DNA of 64,000 nucleotides from Stratiolaelaps scimitus. Taxonomy: Eukaryota > Arthropoda > Arachnida > Mesostigmata > Laelapidae. Shown piece by piece: positions 1 to 10,693 of the stretch (positions within the stretch are counted from its first letter, which is position 1; the number at the start of each line of letters is the position of its first letter). The position numbers and the translations under genes are program-made. The DNA lies in contig JABWDB010000011.1 in NCBI GenBank assembly GCA_019614645.1, forward strand, positions 7,327,501 through 7,391,500. Direction: 5' to 3'. Below the pieces are notes generated by a model. It was not told where the DNA came from. It did no database searches and was given only the letters and a program-made list of their open reading frames with translations.

Positions 1-1000
1 GGTCCATTAAAATGTGTATCGTAGCTTATATACTCAGTTATGCTGGGACTTGGATGGAGGTTAGAGGATGGCTCAACGCCTTGATCAACCTGAAGCTCGA
101 CAAAAGGGTCAGACGAAAGCGTTTCGAGGGTGACGGACGCGGAAGACTACGGTGGTTTGATCTATTGATCTGACTTAGGCCCGCAAGGCTCTAGCCTAAT
201 GAGTGAAGTGTTTGAGGAAGGGCTTTTCCGCCTGAAGACAGATGATCGCGCGCTAACGCCCACGACTACCCCGACTTCTAAATGCACTCGAGGTTTAGGC
301 CTTCTCGCGTTTGTCCTACTGTCGAGTGCAGATTTCCACACGTCCAAGCTACATGTTGGCCATAAGCAGATCGTATATTTCATCGGGAGCCTAAACACCG
401 CATGCTCAGGTCGCCCATGTCTCGCTCATCGACGTGGTTCGTCTCTAACAGACGTCAACGACTCGCTGGTTAGGACATGGAGGGGTGATGGCACTGCATT
501 GCTAGCCGTTGAGGGGGATGTCGATTCTGGACGTCAGTTCTCCTGTTCCGGAATAAGGCCCATTCCGGGAAGGGGTACTACCGCAGGCCACCGTAGGACA
601 CAAAGCAGGGTGTCTGAATGCAGCTACAGATCTTACTTGACGGCGGAGTAAATAGCCAAAATACTATTCATAGTAATAACTTCCCATGTTAATAATTTAC
701 ACCATTTATTATTTAAATCACAGATAGACGAAACCTGGGAGGGTCCCAGCTGTCCTGACGCTCCTATGAACTGCTGTCCTTACATACTTTGTTGATGTTA
801 TAACTAAGGCTACCCGTTATTTACGAAGGACAAAAAGACGTGTCACGGAGCTCGAAGCGGCTCTCTCGGACGAATCACCATCCATATGAACCGGATTTGA
901 CGTCTTCAGGCAAACAATTTCACACAATTTTGAGTGCGTTGCACAACAGTGAATAGGCGACAACGTTTACTTACGCGGACAATGATAGAAATTAATTCAT
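1..1000. other. Intergenic, no supported gene
   Basis: I see no recognisable gene. An open frame runs from the window edge (position 3) to a TGA at 168-170 on the plus strand. It is basic near its end (KRVRRKRF) but matches nothing I recognise. A 150-codon plus frame at 199-651 overlaps a minus frame and has no domain-like pattern. The frames fit chance. Confidence 0.5.
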
Positions 1001-1140
1001 AATGAAAATAATAACAACGATAATTAATAATGAAAGTAATAACAATAGCAATGAATAATGAAACTAATAACAATGATAATTAATAATGTAACTAATAACA
1101 ATAACAATTAATACTGAAACTAATAATACTGATAAATAAT
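1001..1140. repeat. 28-bp AT-rich minisatellite, five units
   Basis: Five head-to-tail 28-bp units start at 1001, 1029, 1057, 1085 and 1113. Each unit follows the pattern AATGAAACTAATAACAAT plus a variable AT-rich end such as GATAATTAAT. Units differ by a few substitutions and there is no length change between the first four. Similar but less regular AT-rich DNA continues to about 1170. Confidence 0.85.
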
Positions 1141-2233
1141 GATGATAATTAATAATAACATATCTTCGTCGCTAATGCCCCTGTTAGTTCACGACTACAT
1201 TCAACAGATAGAGTAGCCTGTCGTATTGGCCCCTTGGCTAAACGCTATCCGTTCGTTTGGCCGTAAATATTGCCAGTTTTTGATTAATTAGAACTACTAA
1301 ATCATATCGTAATAATCACAATAATAGTATCATCAGACAGGTTCCGATTCGTCCGCAAAACAACAGCGCAGGGTGCCGATAACTGCGATAACTGCTGGTT
1401 GCTTGCCAATCCAACTAGATCCGGTTGCCGACAGCCTCATGAAGATAAAAGATGTCCCCGCATATCTAGCGTCCTCGCGCATGAGATTAACCTGATTGCG
1501 AGCAAATTGAGAAGACTCGGCGGGGGCTCAGCCTAACTCCGAGTGGTATCATTTGCATAATAGCGCTGGGATGACATCAGGCGTAGTCTGGCCGCCCTCC
1601 GCCCGGCTCTTTTCATGTTGTTGTTCGCTCGAAGCATCGCTAACTAAGCCTCGTGTAGATTATGGATAGCTAAGCGTCGAGTAGCCGCGACCCTACGCGA
1701 GGCTGGCGTGTATCTCAGCGAAGCACTTATATCCCGTTGACGGAGGGATGGGGAGGGGACGGACTCATTGTTGAGCAGCCGCGATAAGATCCGAGTATAA
1801 ACGATGGTTATAGCAGGGAGTCATCGGGTATAAGTGGCAGCGGCAGTAGCAACCGGCTGTGAAGTATATTGTATGTATTGCAGCGAATTATTGTTGTATA
1901 TTTTTAGTGCGTACAATCGTAACGAATATCCGACATAGAATCAATGTTCCCTTGACTCATACCCGCAGGTGGATCCGAGGCCTGTAACATTAGCGAGAGT
2001 CAACTCGGAAGATCGGCTCGAAATGTGCTAGAAGTGCCGACTGCGACTATTGTGCGTCGGACTGTATCTTCTGTTAGCAGGGTGACAAAATAGGTCAGCA
2101 TGCTCTTTACTATGCCCCCCTTCGACGTAGGAGGGCGGGACGTTTAAGCAGCAATAACTACTACCTGAACCTCCTGCAATAGTCTCCTTCTACTCAATCC
2201 TATGATGAGATTATGTACATAAACGAAGAAGGT
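1141..2233. other. Intergenic, nothing recognised
   Basis: AT-rich sequence at the left edge grades into mixed sequence. I see no RNA gene, transposon or long open frame here. Confidence 0.5.
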
Positions 2234-2380
2234 TATATTGGGTTATTGACGGAACTGCAGTTTTTTTTTGCAACACGTGCAGGTTCTCGATACGTCACCA
2301 GGTCGTGGGACAACTCGACAACGTGCGGTTTTCGGCTTCGCACAGCCAGAGACAAATCGACCACCGTCCACGCGAGGAAC
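2234..2380 (-). repeat. SINE A copy, near full length, decayed
   Basis: Read on the minus strand this follows the family A plan: a tRNA-like head with a degenerate B box, the linker CTGGTGA-like, then the 3' body around CTGCAGTTCC and a TTATTGG-type tail (on the plus strand TTGGGTTATTGACGGAACTGCAG, split by substitutions). A run of nine T sits inside the body. The frames over it are by-products of the repeat. Confidence 0.6.
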
Positions 2381-3626
2381 TGGTTGAATCTACAGGTTGA
2401 ATCTCGGTTAGGTGTCCTAACAGGCAACCGTCACTGATGAGAGTGCCTTCCCACCGTCATATGAAGATGGATAAGGCCAATTCTGCTAATGATAGATGCG
2501 GAGCAAGTGATGCCGCCAACGTATTGGCTTTGTTTCGTTATCGGCAGGTATGTGCCACCGAGTCCACGATACCTTCACTTCGTTATGACGAACACGGAGT
2601 GAAATGCCGGGGGGCTTTTTGATATACCCACATATGTGATGTCCTTGATCATCGGTTTGTCCACGTCACAGGGTGACAAGCAGGCCACCTGACTTCACAT
2701 AAGAACTTCGTGGTCACTCGAATGTGAGGCTTCTTCTTGATTTGCACGCCCCGGAACTAACTATTTACCTAACTCGTCCGATGACGAAACCGTAGCTAAA
2801 ATCCCACCAGTTGGGGCGTAGTCAGCTACATATGAACGATCGGAGGTATTTCGCAGATGACATAGATCGATCCCGTGACAGTTGCTCCATAAGACGGTAT
2901 ATGTTCAAGGAGAGCCTTCTGAAGGTCAGTAAGGTCAGCGAAAGGCACACCAACATTTTCTAAGGGGGATAGGGTAGCGATTACAGCGTACCATTTGAAT
3001 TTTATATTATTATATATAGGCGAAGCGGACAGATCAATGAGGGAGCGGCGGGAGCGGATATGCTTATGTTTATAGTCATCCAATGTAGTATGAGCATATG
3101 TCGACATCGTACTTTGGGGGTAACGAAAAGTAATACTTTCATAATTTTTAATATGTTAATTGGGTTCATAAAACCATTTAGATGAGATACTGTTGCTTCC
3201 TTAGTATTAGGCATCGAGTGGACACGAACGGCATTGCCAAGAAGGCCGGGTTCGGTTCGCTTCTCGGCAAATCGCCGGAGGGCACAGGTTCGAGTCGTCC
3301 CTTGGTGACAACTTGAGCGTTGCAAATACTTCAGTTCCGTTAACTAATCAATTTGAACCTTCCGCTTTTGCCTTTCTCTGCCGGATACTGAAAGCGAGTT
3401 CGTCTACACTAAAACCGTCAGCAGTCGTGCTGATACCGTTCTGTACACGCTTTCAGATTGTTTTTCGATGATTTTGATCAAATTTGATTCAGCGGTGCAT
3501 TTGTTTATAGCAGGACGCTTGGTGTGTCTATATTGTCTGCTAGTATTATGCAATATTCTGACTTGTAACTTTTCCGGATGCTGACACACAGCCGGCATTT
3601 TGACATCCAACAACTGCTTTCCATAC
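2381..3626. other. Intergenic; weak tRNA-like patch near 3270-3310
   Basis: No gene is supported. Around 3285-3300 the plus strand reads AGGTTCGAGTCGTCCC, which resembles a pol III B box. The flanks do not fold into a tRNA cloverleaf that I can construct, so it is more likely a SINE head remnant than a tRNA gene. Confidence 0.35.
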
Positions 3627-3766
3627 AACTGCTTTCGGCATTGCTCCATAAGACGGATAACCCCTTTAAATGCGCAAATGTGCGACGGTGGGGATCGAAC
3701 CCGTGCATCTACGTCTCCCCTCCGATTGTAAGGCGCACACGAGTGCACCACGCTATCGGATTCGAC
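3627..3766 (-). repeat. SINE B copy lacking its 3' end
   Basis: On the minus strand this has a tRNA-like head ending in the B box GGGTTCGATCCCC, then CACCGTCGCACATTTGCGC and a body that ends near GGAGCAAT. The diagnostic 3' part seen in other copies (ACCGTGGACGTTAAATGTT and the stem-loop) is missing. The family is tRNA-derived by its B box. A box and head are recognisable as GATAGCGTGGTGCAC. Confidence 0.75.
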
Positions 3767-6548
3767 AAAATGGGGTTCGCTGTAGTTTTGGAGTATCCTC
3801 TTTCAGTAAGAATCTAACTTTTTTAGTCACTGGCAACCGTTGACCTCAAAAGCGATTAGCGAGGCTAAGGGCTTCGCTTCAACGGCGCCGCGTGAGTAGA
3901 AAGCATAGACGAAGAGGATAAAGGACCCCTTAGAGTTTCGGGAGTCGAAAATTCTATGTCCGATAGGAGGACTAGGCTTGTCAGTGAGCTCAGCAGGTGA
4001 AAAATTAAGCAGTTCCAACAACGAAATTGCCACTGGACGCATTTGACTCGGTTGTTCCTGGACGAGCCTTTAGTTATCTGGATATCAAGATGTAAAGAAC
4101 ATGCCGTCGAACCTTGGTATATCCGTATTCCAACATCCCATTCTCTAATCAATTGTTGTTAGCTATGCCACCTCTATGGCCCAACTACTTATCCATGTGT
4201 TTTTTGACGTTAGTCAAACACATACTATTATACATGACGAGCACACAAGACGATTTTCAATTCGGCGACCCTACGGAACTTCCCCTTGAGTTAAGTTGAG
4301 CGCACGCGCGTTCCGACGCAATTTCTACCCACATCCATCCATATCCAGCCGCACGTTACGATCGCGAACGAGGCTGGTCGTTGTCTGCTGCTGGGACGTA
4401 CGACCTCGCCGTCTCGTTGCCATGTTCGTTACACCCGACACAATTTTGCTGTCCTGCCCCGACCGGGCTAGCTGAACGCCACAGCCCGCTAACGGAAGAG
4501 TAATAGGCTCTATGCAATTACGCCTACTTCCGCATCGGCGTGTTATCTATGTGACGAAAGGAGATGGCAGGCACGAAGCCAGCGCGCTTGGCGTCCGCTC
4601 TCCTGTAGGACGAGTTGCGGTACAGCTGATGGCGGTGGATGGCAGGGAGCAGCCGGCTTCGCCCGTCTGGCCACGTGGGCCACGTTCATCTGTTGTAATC
4701 TAGCCAGTCCAGTTCGGCGCATGATGGTTTTGCTATTGAGGAGAAGCAGGGCCACAGCGATTTAGAGCACAGAACATGGCGCTCTATAGGGAGCTATCTG
4801 TTTATCTACATAATATTTAGATACGGAGATGAAAGCGAGTATTAGTTATTTTCGAAGTACAAGCTAATCGATAGACATTCGCGACCGCAATGAGGACACT
4901 TATCGTAATAATAGCAGTTACAATTTTTTTTTTATTGCACTTCGCGTATGGGTGCAGGTTTGGCTTGTGTTTTATGATTTAAGTTCTTCGTTTATTGGAA
5001 TGGAGCCAATGAACGAGCACGCATGAATGTTACTGCTGCAATTTTTTATAGAATTAAAGAGAAAGAGAGAGAGAGAGAGAGGGAGGGGTCACTTTAGCGC
5101 CCTAGTTCGCCGTCATCGTCTACGATGGCACGGAGATCTTAGGGAACATCAGCGAAGGGCTGAGAGAGTAAGCGCCATTGGAAATCGTTTACAGGCCCCG
5201 CCATCTGCAGCCAATCTGATGAAGATGGAGAGGGATTACCCGGATTGGATGAATATTTGTTTTTTTTTTCGGCTGAACCATTTTTCTCGCAGCTCCTCCC
5301 TTCGTGGCCAAGACCCGTCGGCGACTCGAAGCTGCGAGAACCGATTCATAAACTAAAATAGCTCGTTCCTCTGTCTTTAGTGGTGGTGCTGCTGCTGGTG
5401 GCTGTGGCGGCCGAGCTCGTCAGAGCTGGTTTGATCGATTCCGCTTACAAAGCGTGGCCTTGGATGTTAGACTATTAGGCAGAGTTCTATGGACTGGAAA
5501 AAGAAGGCTGCTTGCTGTCGATCTCTATGATTATAATTATTAGTTATAGAACATCTACGACGAAAGCTTGGTTTCCGTTTATCTGGAGAGCGACCGCCGT
5601 TCATGCAGGATATTTTTTTGTTCGAATTAAATCACGTTGAGTAGTGGACCAGCGAGATGATGTCACCTGCATCTTCGCCCATTTATTCATTTGATTGACT
5701 TATAACATCATACCCTAATAAACAATGACTGACAACGACATTGACTTATGTGTTCCCACTTACCTCAAGGCTATATAAGGGAGCCATTGTCTGTCTCAGT
5801 GTTCAACGGACAAATTGATTCGATGCGAGTGCGAAGAGGCCAAGGTCGTTCAGTGGTTAGTCCTTCAATTGGACTGTACCAATGTTATCCAATTTCAGCT
5901 GTGACACAACCTTTCTCTGGCCGAGCTATCAAACTAAGTTGTGAACTAGTCTCAGTGCGAACTGTCGCGAAGCTACAATATGTTGGGCAAAACCCGCTGC
6001 GGGGTTCGCCCTGACTTGCGTGGTGCTCAGGGTTTCAAGTGCGTGCGGATTGATTAAATAATTAGCAACGGGAGACGAACGTGCGCCGTCAATTCATTCA
6101 ATCATTCTCTCGTATTCAAAGCTTATTTATCGTTGGGCGTGCAGAGGGAAACGGCCATCGCCGATTCGACTGTATCTTGATCATCTTGGCTGAAGGGGAA
6201 ACTGATTAGCTCCCTTACAAATATAATTATCCACGTGCTAAGCATATGAGATATGAAATAAATGCTAGTTCAATAATAGTACGTCACTGTGGTGGACACT
6301 GCATGGAGGGTTACCTCCAATGGAAGACAACGAAAACTGCGGAATCGTTGCGGGATCACTATGTTGCTCACTGGGGTGCGGCGGAATTTGCACAGCGCTA
6401 TAACGGGATCTCCGAGGCATAGGTAGTTTAGCATGCGCTAAGCGTATGCATCTCCTTTCGTGAAAAACAATAATCACTGGGCCAAAGACGCAAGAACAGA
6501 TGGTAACACTCATCGCAGAACTAAACACCAAGTCAGGGAAACAGGGAC
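3767..6548. other. Intergenic with a GA-rich tract
   Basis: No gene is supported. Frames up to 109 codons (for example 5027-5356) overlap frames on the other strand and contain low-complexity GA-encoded residues. A purine tract with (GA)n lies at 5059-5081. Confidence 0.5.
5059..5081. repeat. (GA)n microsatellite
   Basis: A purine run, mostly GA dinucleotides, followed by GGGAGGGG. It is simple sequence and needs no further explanation. Confidence 0.85.
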
Positions 6549-6943
6549 GTGGCGCAGGCTTACATGGCCAGAGCTCGAGGGAAGGTTTGCCGGCATTGTT
6601 TCTGCCACGGCGCTCCCGACGTCTCGGTTGAAGAACTTGAACAATTACTGGACGATCTAGTCGCGTCAGCTCTTAAGATTTGGACGAGATCCCAGCGATG
6701 TTCGTTGGCGACTTCAATGCTTCAAAGGAGTTCCGGGGAGCGCTACACATTGACCTCTCGGGATGCCCATACAAACTAGTCAGGGGCACACCGAAAGGCA
6801 AAAGACTAATATTGCCTGAGGACAAGGAAAAGATCATTCGCAAGCTGTTCCCAGATCGCCCGGACTTTAATAGAGAACACTACTACAGAGGAACTGCTAC
6901 CGACGAGGACAAATCCGAGGCAACAGTCGCTGCGGTCCGCTAG
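6549..6943 (+). pseudogene. R1-like endonuclease C-terminal fragment
   Basis: The frame from 6549 carries an ELEQLLDDLV helix-like stretch. This is typical of the segment just before the GDFNA motif in R1-type endonucleases. The GDFNA itself (6707-6721) lies in a different frame, so a frameshift separates them near 6660-6690. After GDFNA the sequence jumps to a charged linker (PEDKEKIIRKLFPDRPDF) that belongs near the RT start. Most of the DNase-I-like fold is therefore missing here. A stop ends the frame at 6941-6943. Confidence 0.7.
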
Positions 6944-7249
6944 GGAGGAGGCAGAAGTGGGACAGGCGAAGCCCCTGGTCCTGACGCGATCTCCCCTGCA
7001 GGTGCGAAATTCTTGCTCAATGTATTCCCCAAGATATTGACAAAGATAGCAGCAAAATACCTAGGAGAAGAAATATTCGGGTGCATAGAAAAGGGCCGAC
7101 GTGGTCCAAATCCTGAAAGGGGAGGATTCCCTTTATGGACGTTAAAGAAAGCCAAAACTCTGTCCTACCTGACACGCATGATAGCTGATTACCTAACAAA
7201 TGGAGCAATCAGGTCAGAGGGACAGGTGTTCTAGATCACAGCGGGTGTA

Positions 7250-7263
7250 CCACAGGGTTCTAT
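7250..7263. repeat. 14-bp target-site duplication, left copy
   Basis: CCACAGGGTTCTAT here is repeated exactly at 7309-7322. Both copies correspond to the codons around GVPQGS of the reverse transcriptase, so one copy is extra and marks an insertion of the 45 bp between them. Confidence 0.85.
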
Positions 7264-7308
7264 AATTGTTTTTCGAGCTGACCCTTAGCTGTTCCCCTAT
7301 GTGACAGG
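7264..7308 (-). mobile_element. Family C element, 5'-truncated, 45 bp
   Basis: On the minus strand this is the 3' half of family C: CCTGTCACATAGGGGAACAG, then the stem-loop AGCTAAGGGTCAGCT (one mismatch) and the A-rich end CGAAAAACAATT. It is flanked by exact 14-bp duplications of the host RT sequence, so it inserted after the R1 copy arrived. Loss of the 5' half with the 3' end kept is the pattern expected of target-primed reverse transcription. Confidence 0.85.
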
Positions 7309-7322
7309 CCACAGGGTTCTAT
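7309..7322. repeat. 14-bp target-site duplication, right copy
   Basis: Exact repeat of 7250-7263. After it the R1 frame resumes with Ser-Asp-Leu-type residues that fit an R1 RT following GVPQGS. Confidence 0.85.
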
Positions 7323-7889
7323 CTCAGATCTACTGCTATGGAACCCAGCCTACAACAGAGTGTTACGAATGAAGGCCCGTCCGCCAGACACAGAACTCAT
7401 TGCCTACGCAGATGATTTGGCGGTGACGGTTATCGCGAGAGAAGCGTCTGATATCGAGCTCCGAACAAATGAAGCACTCGAGGCAGTTTCGTTATGGACG
7501 GAAAAAAACCTGCCGAGAGATTGCTCCCGCTAAACGTGAGGCAGTTTTATTGGTTGGATGAAAAATGACTCCTCGCATTAACCTAGTTCTCGGGGAAGAA
7601 GATATCAAGTTAGAGAACACAACCAGATACCTAGGAGTACACTTAGACCAAGGCTTAGCGGGTGCTCACCACTTGAGGCTGGAAGCAAAAACGAATCCGC
7701 AAACGTTTCGCGTAGGCTTGACAAAATTATGCTTTACATCTTTGGGCTAAAAGAAGGAAGGAGAAACCTTCTAATGAGCTGACTGAGTAATTGTCTTATT
7801 CGGAGCTCCGATGTGGCACCGTCCAACAGTGGCAGTAAAAGCCTATGCCAAAAAAACCTGTAATTTGGCTTATATTTAATGCAAAACCA

Positions 7890-7961
7890 CCAATAAGAGA
7901 GCTTAAGCATTGCAAAATTGCAGCTCCTTTAATAAACCAATAAACCTTTACCTTTACCTTA
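7890..7961 (+). repeat. SINE A 3' fragment within the R1 remnant
   Basis: Family A 3' body: GAGAGCTTAAGCATTGCAAA, then TTGCAGCTCCTTTAATAAAC and CAATAAACCTTTACC, ending in the (CCTTTA)-type tail. The tRNA-like head is absent, so the copy is 5'-truncated. It separates the FGAPMWHR segment of the R1 remnant from its C-terminal segment. A partial CCAAAAAA duplication at about 7848 and 7968 may be its target duplication. Confidence 0.8.
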
Positions 7962-8080
7962 CCTGTTCCAAAAAACACAGACGATCCTGACTTTAAGAAT
8001 CAATCAAGCTTAGCGCACAGTTAGCACATCTGCGTCCTTATTACTAGAAGGTTGTATTCACTGGAATCTAAAGATAAACG

Positions 8081-8134
8081 TATATTGGTTTATTAAAGGA
8101 GCTGCAATTTTACAATGCTTAAGCTCTCTTATAT
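8081..8134 (-). repeat. SINE A 3' fragment, opposite orientation
   Basis: TATTGGTTTATTAAAGGAGC and TGCAATTTTACAATGCTTAA on the plus strand are the reverse complement of the family A 3' body. The head is absent. It lies just upstream of the last R1 segment, so two A copies of opposite orientation entered the same remnant. Confidence 0.85.
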
Positions 8135-8202
8135 CTCTCTCTCTTAAAGGCGACGGAGAGAACAAAGAACTGCAACGACCCAATCACGGGCTAGGGCAAA
8201 GC

Positions 8203-8470
8203 ATGGCTCGAGGCGATGACCGCATGACAAGAATAGGAAACCATAGCAAATGGTGGAGCAGGAGCCAGAACACGAGATGTAATATTGGTGATCCGTGGCT
8301 GGATTTACCGACTTGGAGGTGGGGTGTGTTCTTTGATTTACTCACACAGTATATTGCAGAACACGAGAATTTTCAGTTCTACTTCGTGGTCATTAGAAAG
8401 GCTCTGTCAGACGTATGTGTGCACTACGATGAAGGGACAGGTAAACCTAAATCGAAGAAGATCGAATAGG
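8203..8470 (+). pseudogene. R1-like ORF2 C-terminal fragment
   Basis: The frame contains FQFYFVVIRKALSDVCVHYD followed by EGT. It closely resembles the part of R1-type ORF2 proteins just before the C-terminal zinc-finger-like Cys/His cluster, where VCVHC and EHTLFEC-type residues are usual. The second cysteine of that cluster reads Tyr here (CVHY) and the remainder is replaced by lysine-rich unrelated residues before a stop at about 8468. It is a non-functional relic. The 8500-8640 sequence may hold more of the tail. Confidence 0.6.
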
Positions 8471-8510
8471 AAGAAGAGTCGGAACATCAGCATTGATCAG
8501 ACAAACTGAC

Positions 8511-10613
8511 GAACCCGACAGCAGGCGCTACTACGTGGCCAGGTACAGGGGAATAGTGAGAAGTGATACCTAGCTCTAGACCTCGTGCGTTTGGGGGAGG
8601 CGGACAACTCGACGAGTGGATGGACCGGGACGAGTAACAGGAATTCACCCGTTAGGTGACCCTGCAAGCCTTGGTTTGAAGTAGTAAATAAATCGGCCCA
8701 AGTCCTCGAGGTCCAAGGCTTTTAATGAGTGAGAGTCTCATACTACGTGGCAGATTTCGCGTCCTGACACGAAAACTCGATGCCCTTGATGGCTTTTAGC
8801 CTTAAACCTCTCGCACAAGAAACACCGTAATCACCAACAGAAAAGATCAGCGTCATAGAAACGTACGGTAAAACTGGTTCAAGGGTCATTCTGCACAGTG
8901 ACACTATAATAGCGATAACGTCAGGCGTGTATTAGCCAACGTATGAGTATTTCCGTGGCATTGGCGCAGCAAACTACAGAATGGTACGTCGACCTGTCGA
9001 GATACTGCAGAATAGGTATTATGTGGACATGCCAGTTATCTCGTGAGCGAGTTCTGTTGTCTCGGTTGTGAGAAAATCGATCAGGTATCAGTGATCGCTG
9101 ACCACGAGCATCCGAAAAATCGATTGCATCAGACATTTGCAATCTCAGTTACCTTCGAGTAACTCTATTGTCAGAAAGGAATATTCGAGCTATTGCATAC
9201 AAATGACCTTCGAGTTAAACTCACCTCGCCACAGTATACGCATTCGTATGTTAGATGAGCAAATCTCAGATCGAACGTTGTTCAGATTTACTCAGCTAAT
9301 GCTGTTTCACCCAGTCCACGTCGAGTGACAGCAACGGAACCAAACGAATCATGCGAAGGCGCGCCCAGCGACACGCACAGCGGCACGGCGACTTACAAAG
9401 TCGCCAATCATTAAGCTGTCCATTAATCGAATCGAACATGTCTATTTATCCGAGAGTTTATCCATCCATTCGAATTCGATTGCACGGTGACAGCCGCTCG
9501 GTGGGCCTTCATTTCATATTGCATTTATATCCCCGGCGGCGTTCGCGTATTACGACCGGGTGGCTGGCCAACACACAAAACTATTGGCAGACTTCGCAGG
9601 AGGACCTTGCCACGGAGAGTCAGCTAAGAATCAGCTAGCAAAGGAAAAACTCTTTGGCAGAGGGAACAGCAATGCCTTTCTTCAACTTCTGGACGAAGGA
9701 TTGGCTTAGGCCTCTCGACGTGCCCAATGATACAGGGGGCCGGATTTGCCTTAGCTGCAAGGCGGGCCCCAGTGCAACGTCCATTCGTAGATGTTGTAGC
9801 CTATATTGTGTTGTTCAACAAACGAAGCTGGACCACTGCGGCGGCGGCGGCTCTCCTGCCTCTCTGGCCAGAAAAATAGGACGTCACTCCTTTACTTCGC
9901 TTGGCTTCGTTTAAGAAGCCTGATATTGTGGCCTTTGCGGTTGACAAAGCTCTTCTGGCTGGCAAACGATTGCCTTAGCACTAGTCCGACGTTAGCGGAA
10001 AGCTTGTGGAGGAGTTGTCAGCGCATCAAATTTTCGAGCTCTTTCTATGCAACGTTGTTGTTGTTATCGTTGTTGTTGTTGTATGTTCGTCTTGGCATTA
10101 TTGATATTGTCTTGACGCATGCAGGCGAGCACGGGAACAACAGATAAGGGGCGAGTCTCAAATGAACGTGCCAGCGCTGCGTAGCGCAACTCCAAGAGCA
10201 TTCTGTTTTTTTGCCTGGAAGGACTTATCGCTCACCACCCATCTATTATAGGTGTGTAACATCCGCTCCATTCTTGCTCGATCTTTGCGGGAGAGCGGCA
10301 GCCGTGATGGCTGTTTTCCGTCGACGCTAGACCGGTTCCAACGAGGGTCATGCGCGCGGCCTCGTCGGCTGCCGTCGCCGCCCAAAGCCATCGCTGTTCC
10401 GCCGGTTTTTAGGCACGGGACGCAATATGCCCACACAGAGAGTATGCATTGGGCTGTCAGCTGATTTTTGCCTGTTTGCAATGAGATCTCCGTCCCGCGC
10501 TATCAATCAGGTGATGATTGACATACAGACGAGATCAGAATCCTTGTGCCAATGAGCTGCTTTCTGTTGGTGGCCCCATGGGATAGCTGCTGCCATTTGT
10601 AGGCCACTCTTCC
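8511..10613. other. Intergenic, nothing recognised
   Basis: Apart from a possible continuation of the R1 tail to about 8640, I see no gene. Short frames (up to 113 codons, for example 9806-10147) overlap each other. A (GTT)n-like patch lies at about 10050-10082 and a (GCG)n patch at about 9838-9850. Confidence 0.5.
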
Positions 10614-10623
10614 ATTACGATAC

Positions 10624-10683
10624 TTAGTAAGTAGCTATTCCGGGCTGACTCGCAGTGAACATTCAACGTTCACGGTACGGTGA
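10624..10683 (-). repeat. SINE B 3' fragment with candidate 10-bp target duplication
   Basis: The minus strand reads the B-family 3' end: ACCGTGAACGTTGAATGTTC, then GAGTCAGCCCGGAA. The left arm of the stem-loop is degraded. ATTACGATAC occurs at 10614-10623 and again at 10684-10693, immediately flanking the fragment. That fits insertion of a 5'-truncated copy. Confidence 0.6.
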
Positions 10684-10693
10684 ATTACGATAC

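Larger units (their letters stand above)
6950..7760 (+). pseudogene. R1-like reverse transcriptase fragment
   Basis: RT motifs appear in order but in broken frames. They are EAPGPDAIS near 6970, a LLNVFPKILTKIA stretch, LTRMIADYL near 7170-7195, GVPQGS at 7244-7261, AYADDLAV at 7402-7425, then NLVLGEEDIKL and YLGVHLDQGL (7565-7665). The YADD catalytic box is intact at the sequence level. The region between the first motif and LTRMIADYL is too short for an RT, so fingers and palm parts are deleted. A stop precedes GVPQGS and further stops follow YADD. A 45-bp repeat is inserted directly after the GVPQGS codons. Confidence 0.8.
6549..8510 (+). mobile_element. R1-clade non-LTR retrotransposon remnant (ORF2)
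   Basis: This is a decayed copy of the polyprotein of an R1-like LINE, which in intact form carries an APE-type endonuclease and a reverse transcriptase for target-primed reverse transcription. Pieces occur in the right order on the plus strand: endonuclease GDFNA (6707-6721), an APGPDAIS-type motif at the start of the RT region (about 6970-6995), RT GVPQGS (7244-7261), YADD (7405-7416), INLVLG...YLGVHLD (about 7575-7655), FGAPMWHR (about 7800-7825), and a C-terminal segment with HYDEGT (8203-8470). Frames change repeatedly and stops are present, so it is not functional. Large parts between the endonuclease and RT and within the RT fingers are deleted. Nested repeats interrupt it at 7264-7308, 7890-7961 and 8081-8134. 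Assignment to the R1 clade is from remembered motif context, not a search. Confidence 0.85.

Noticed and set aside
1001..1140. CRISPR-like array
   Set aside because: Units are contiguous with no spacers, and the genome is eukaryotic.
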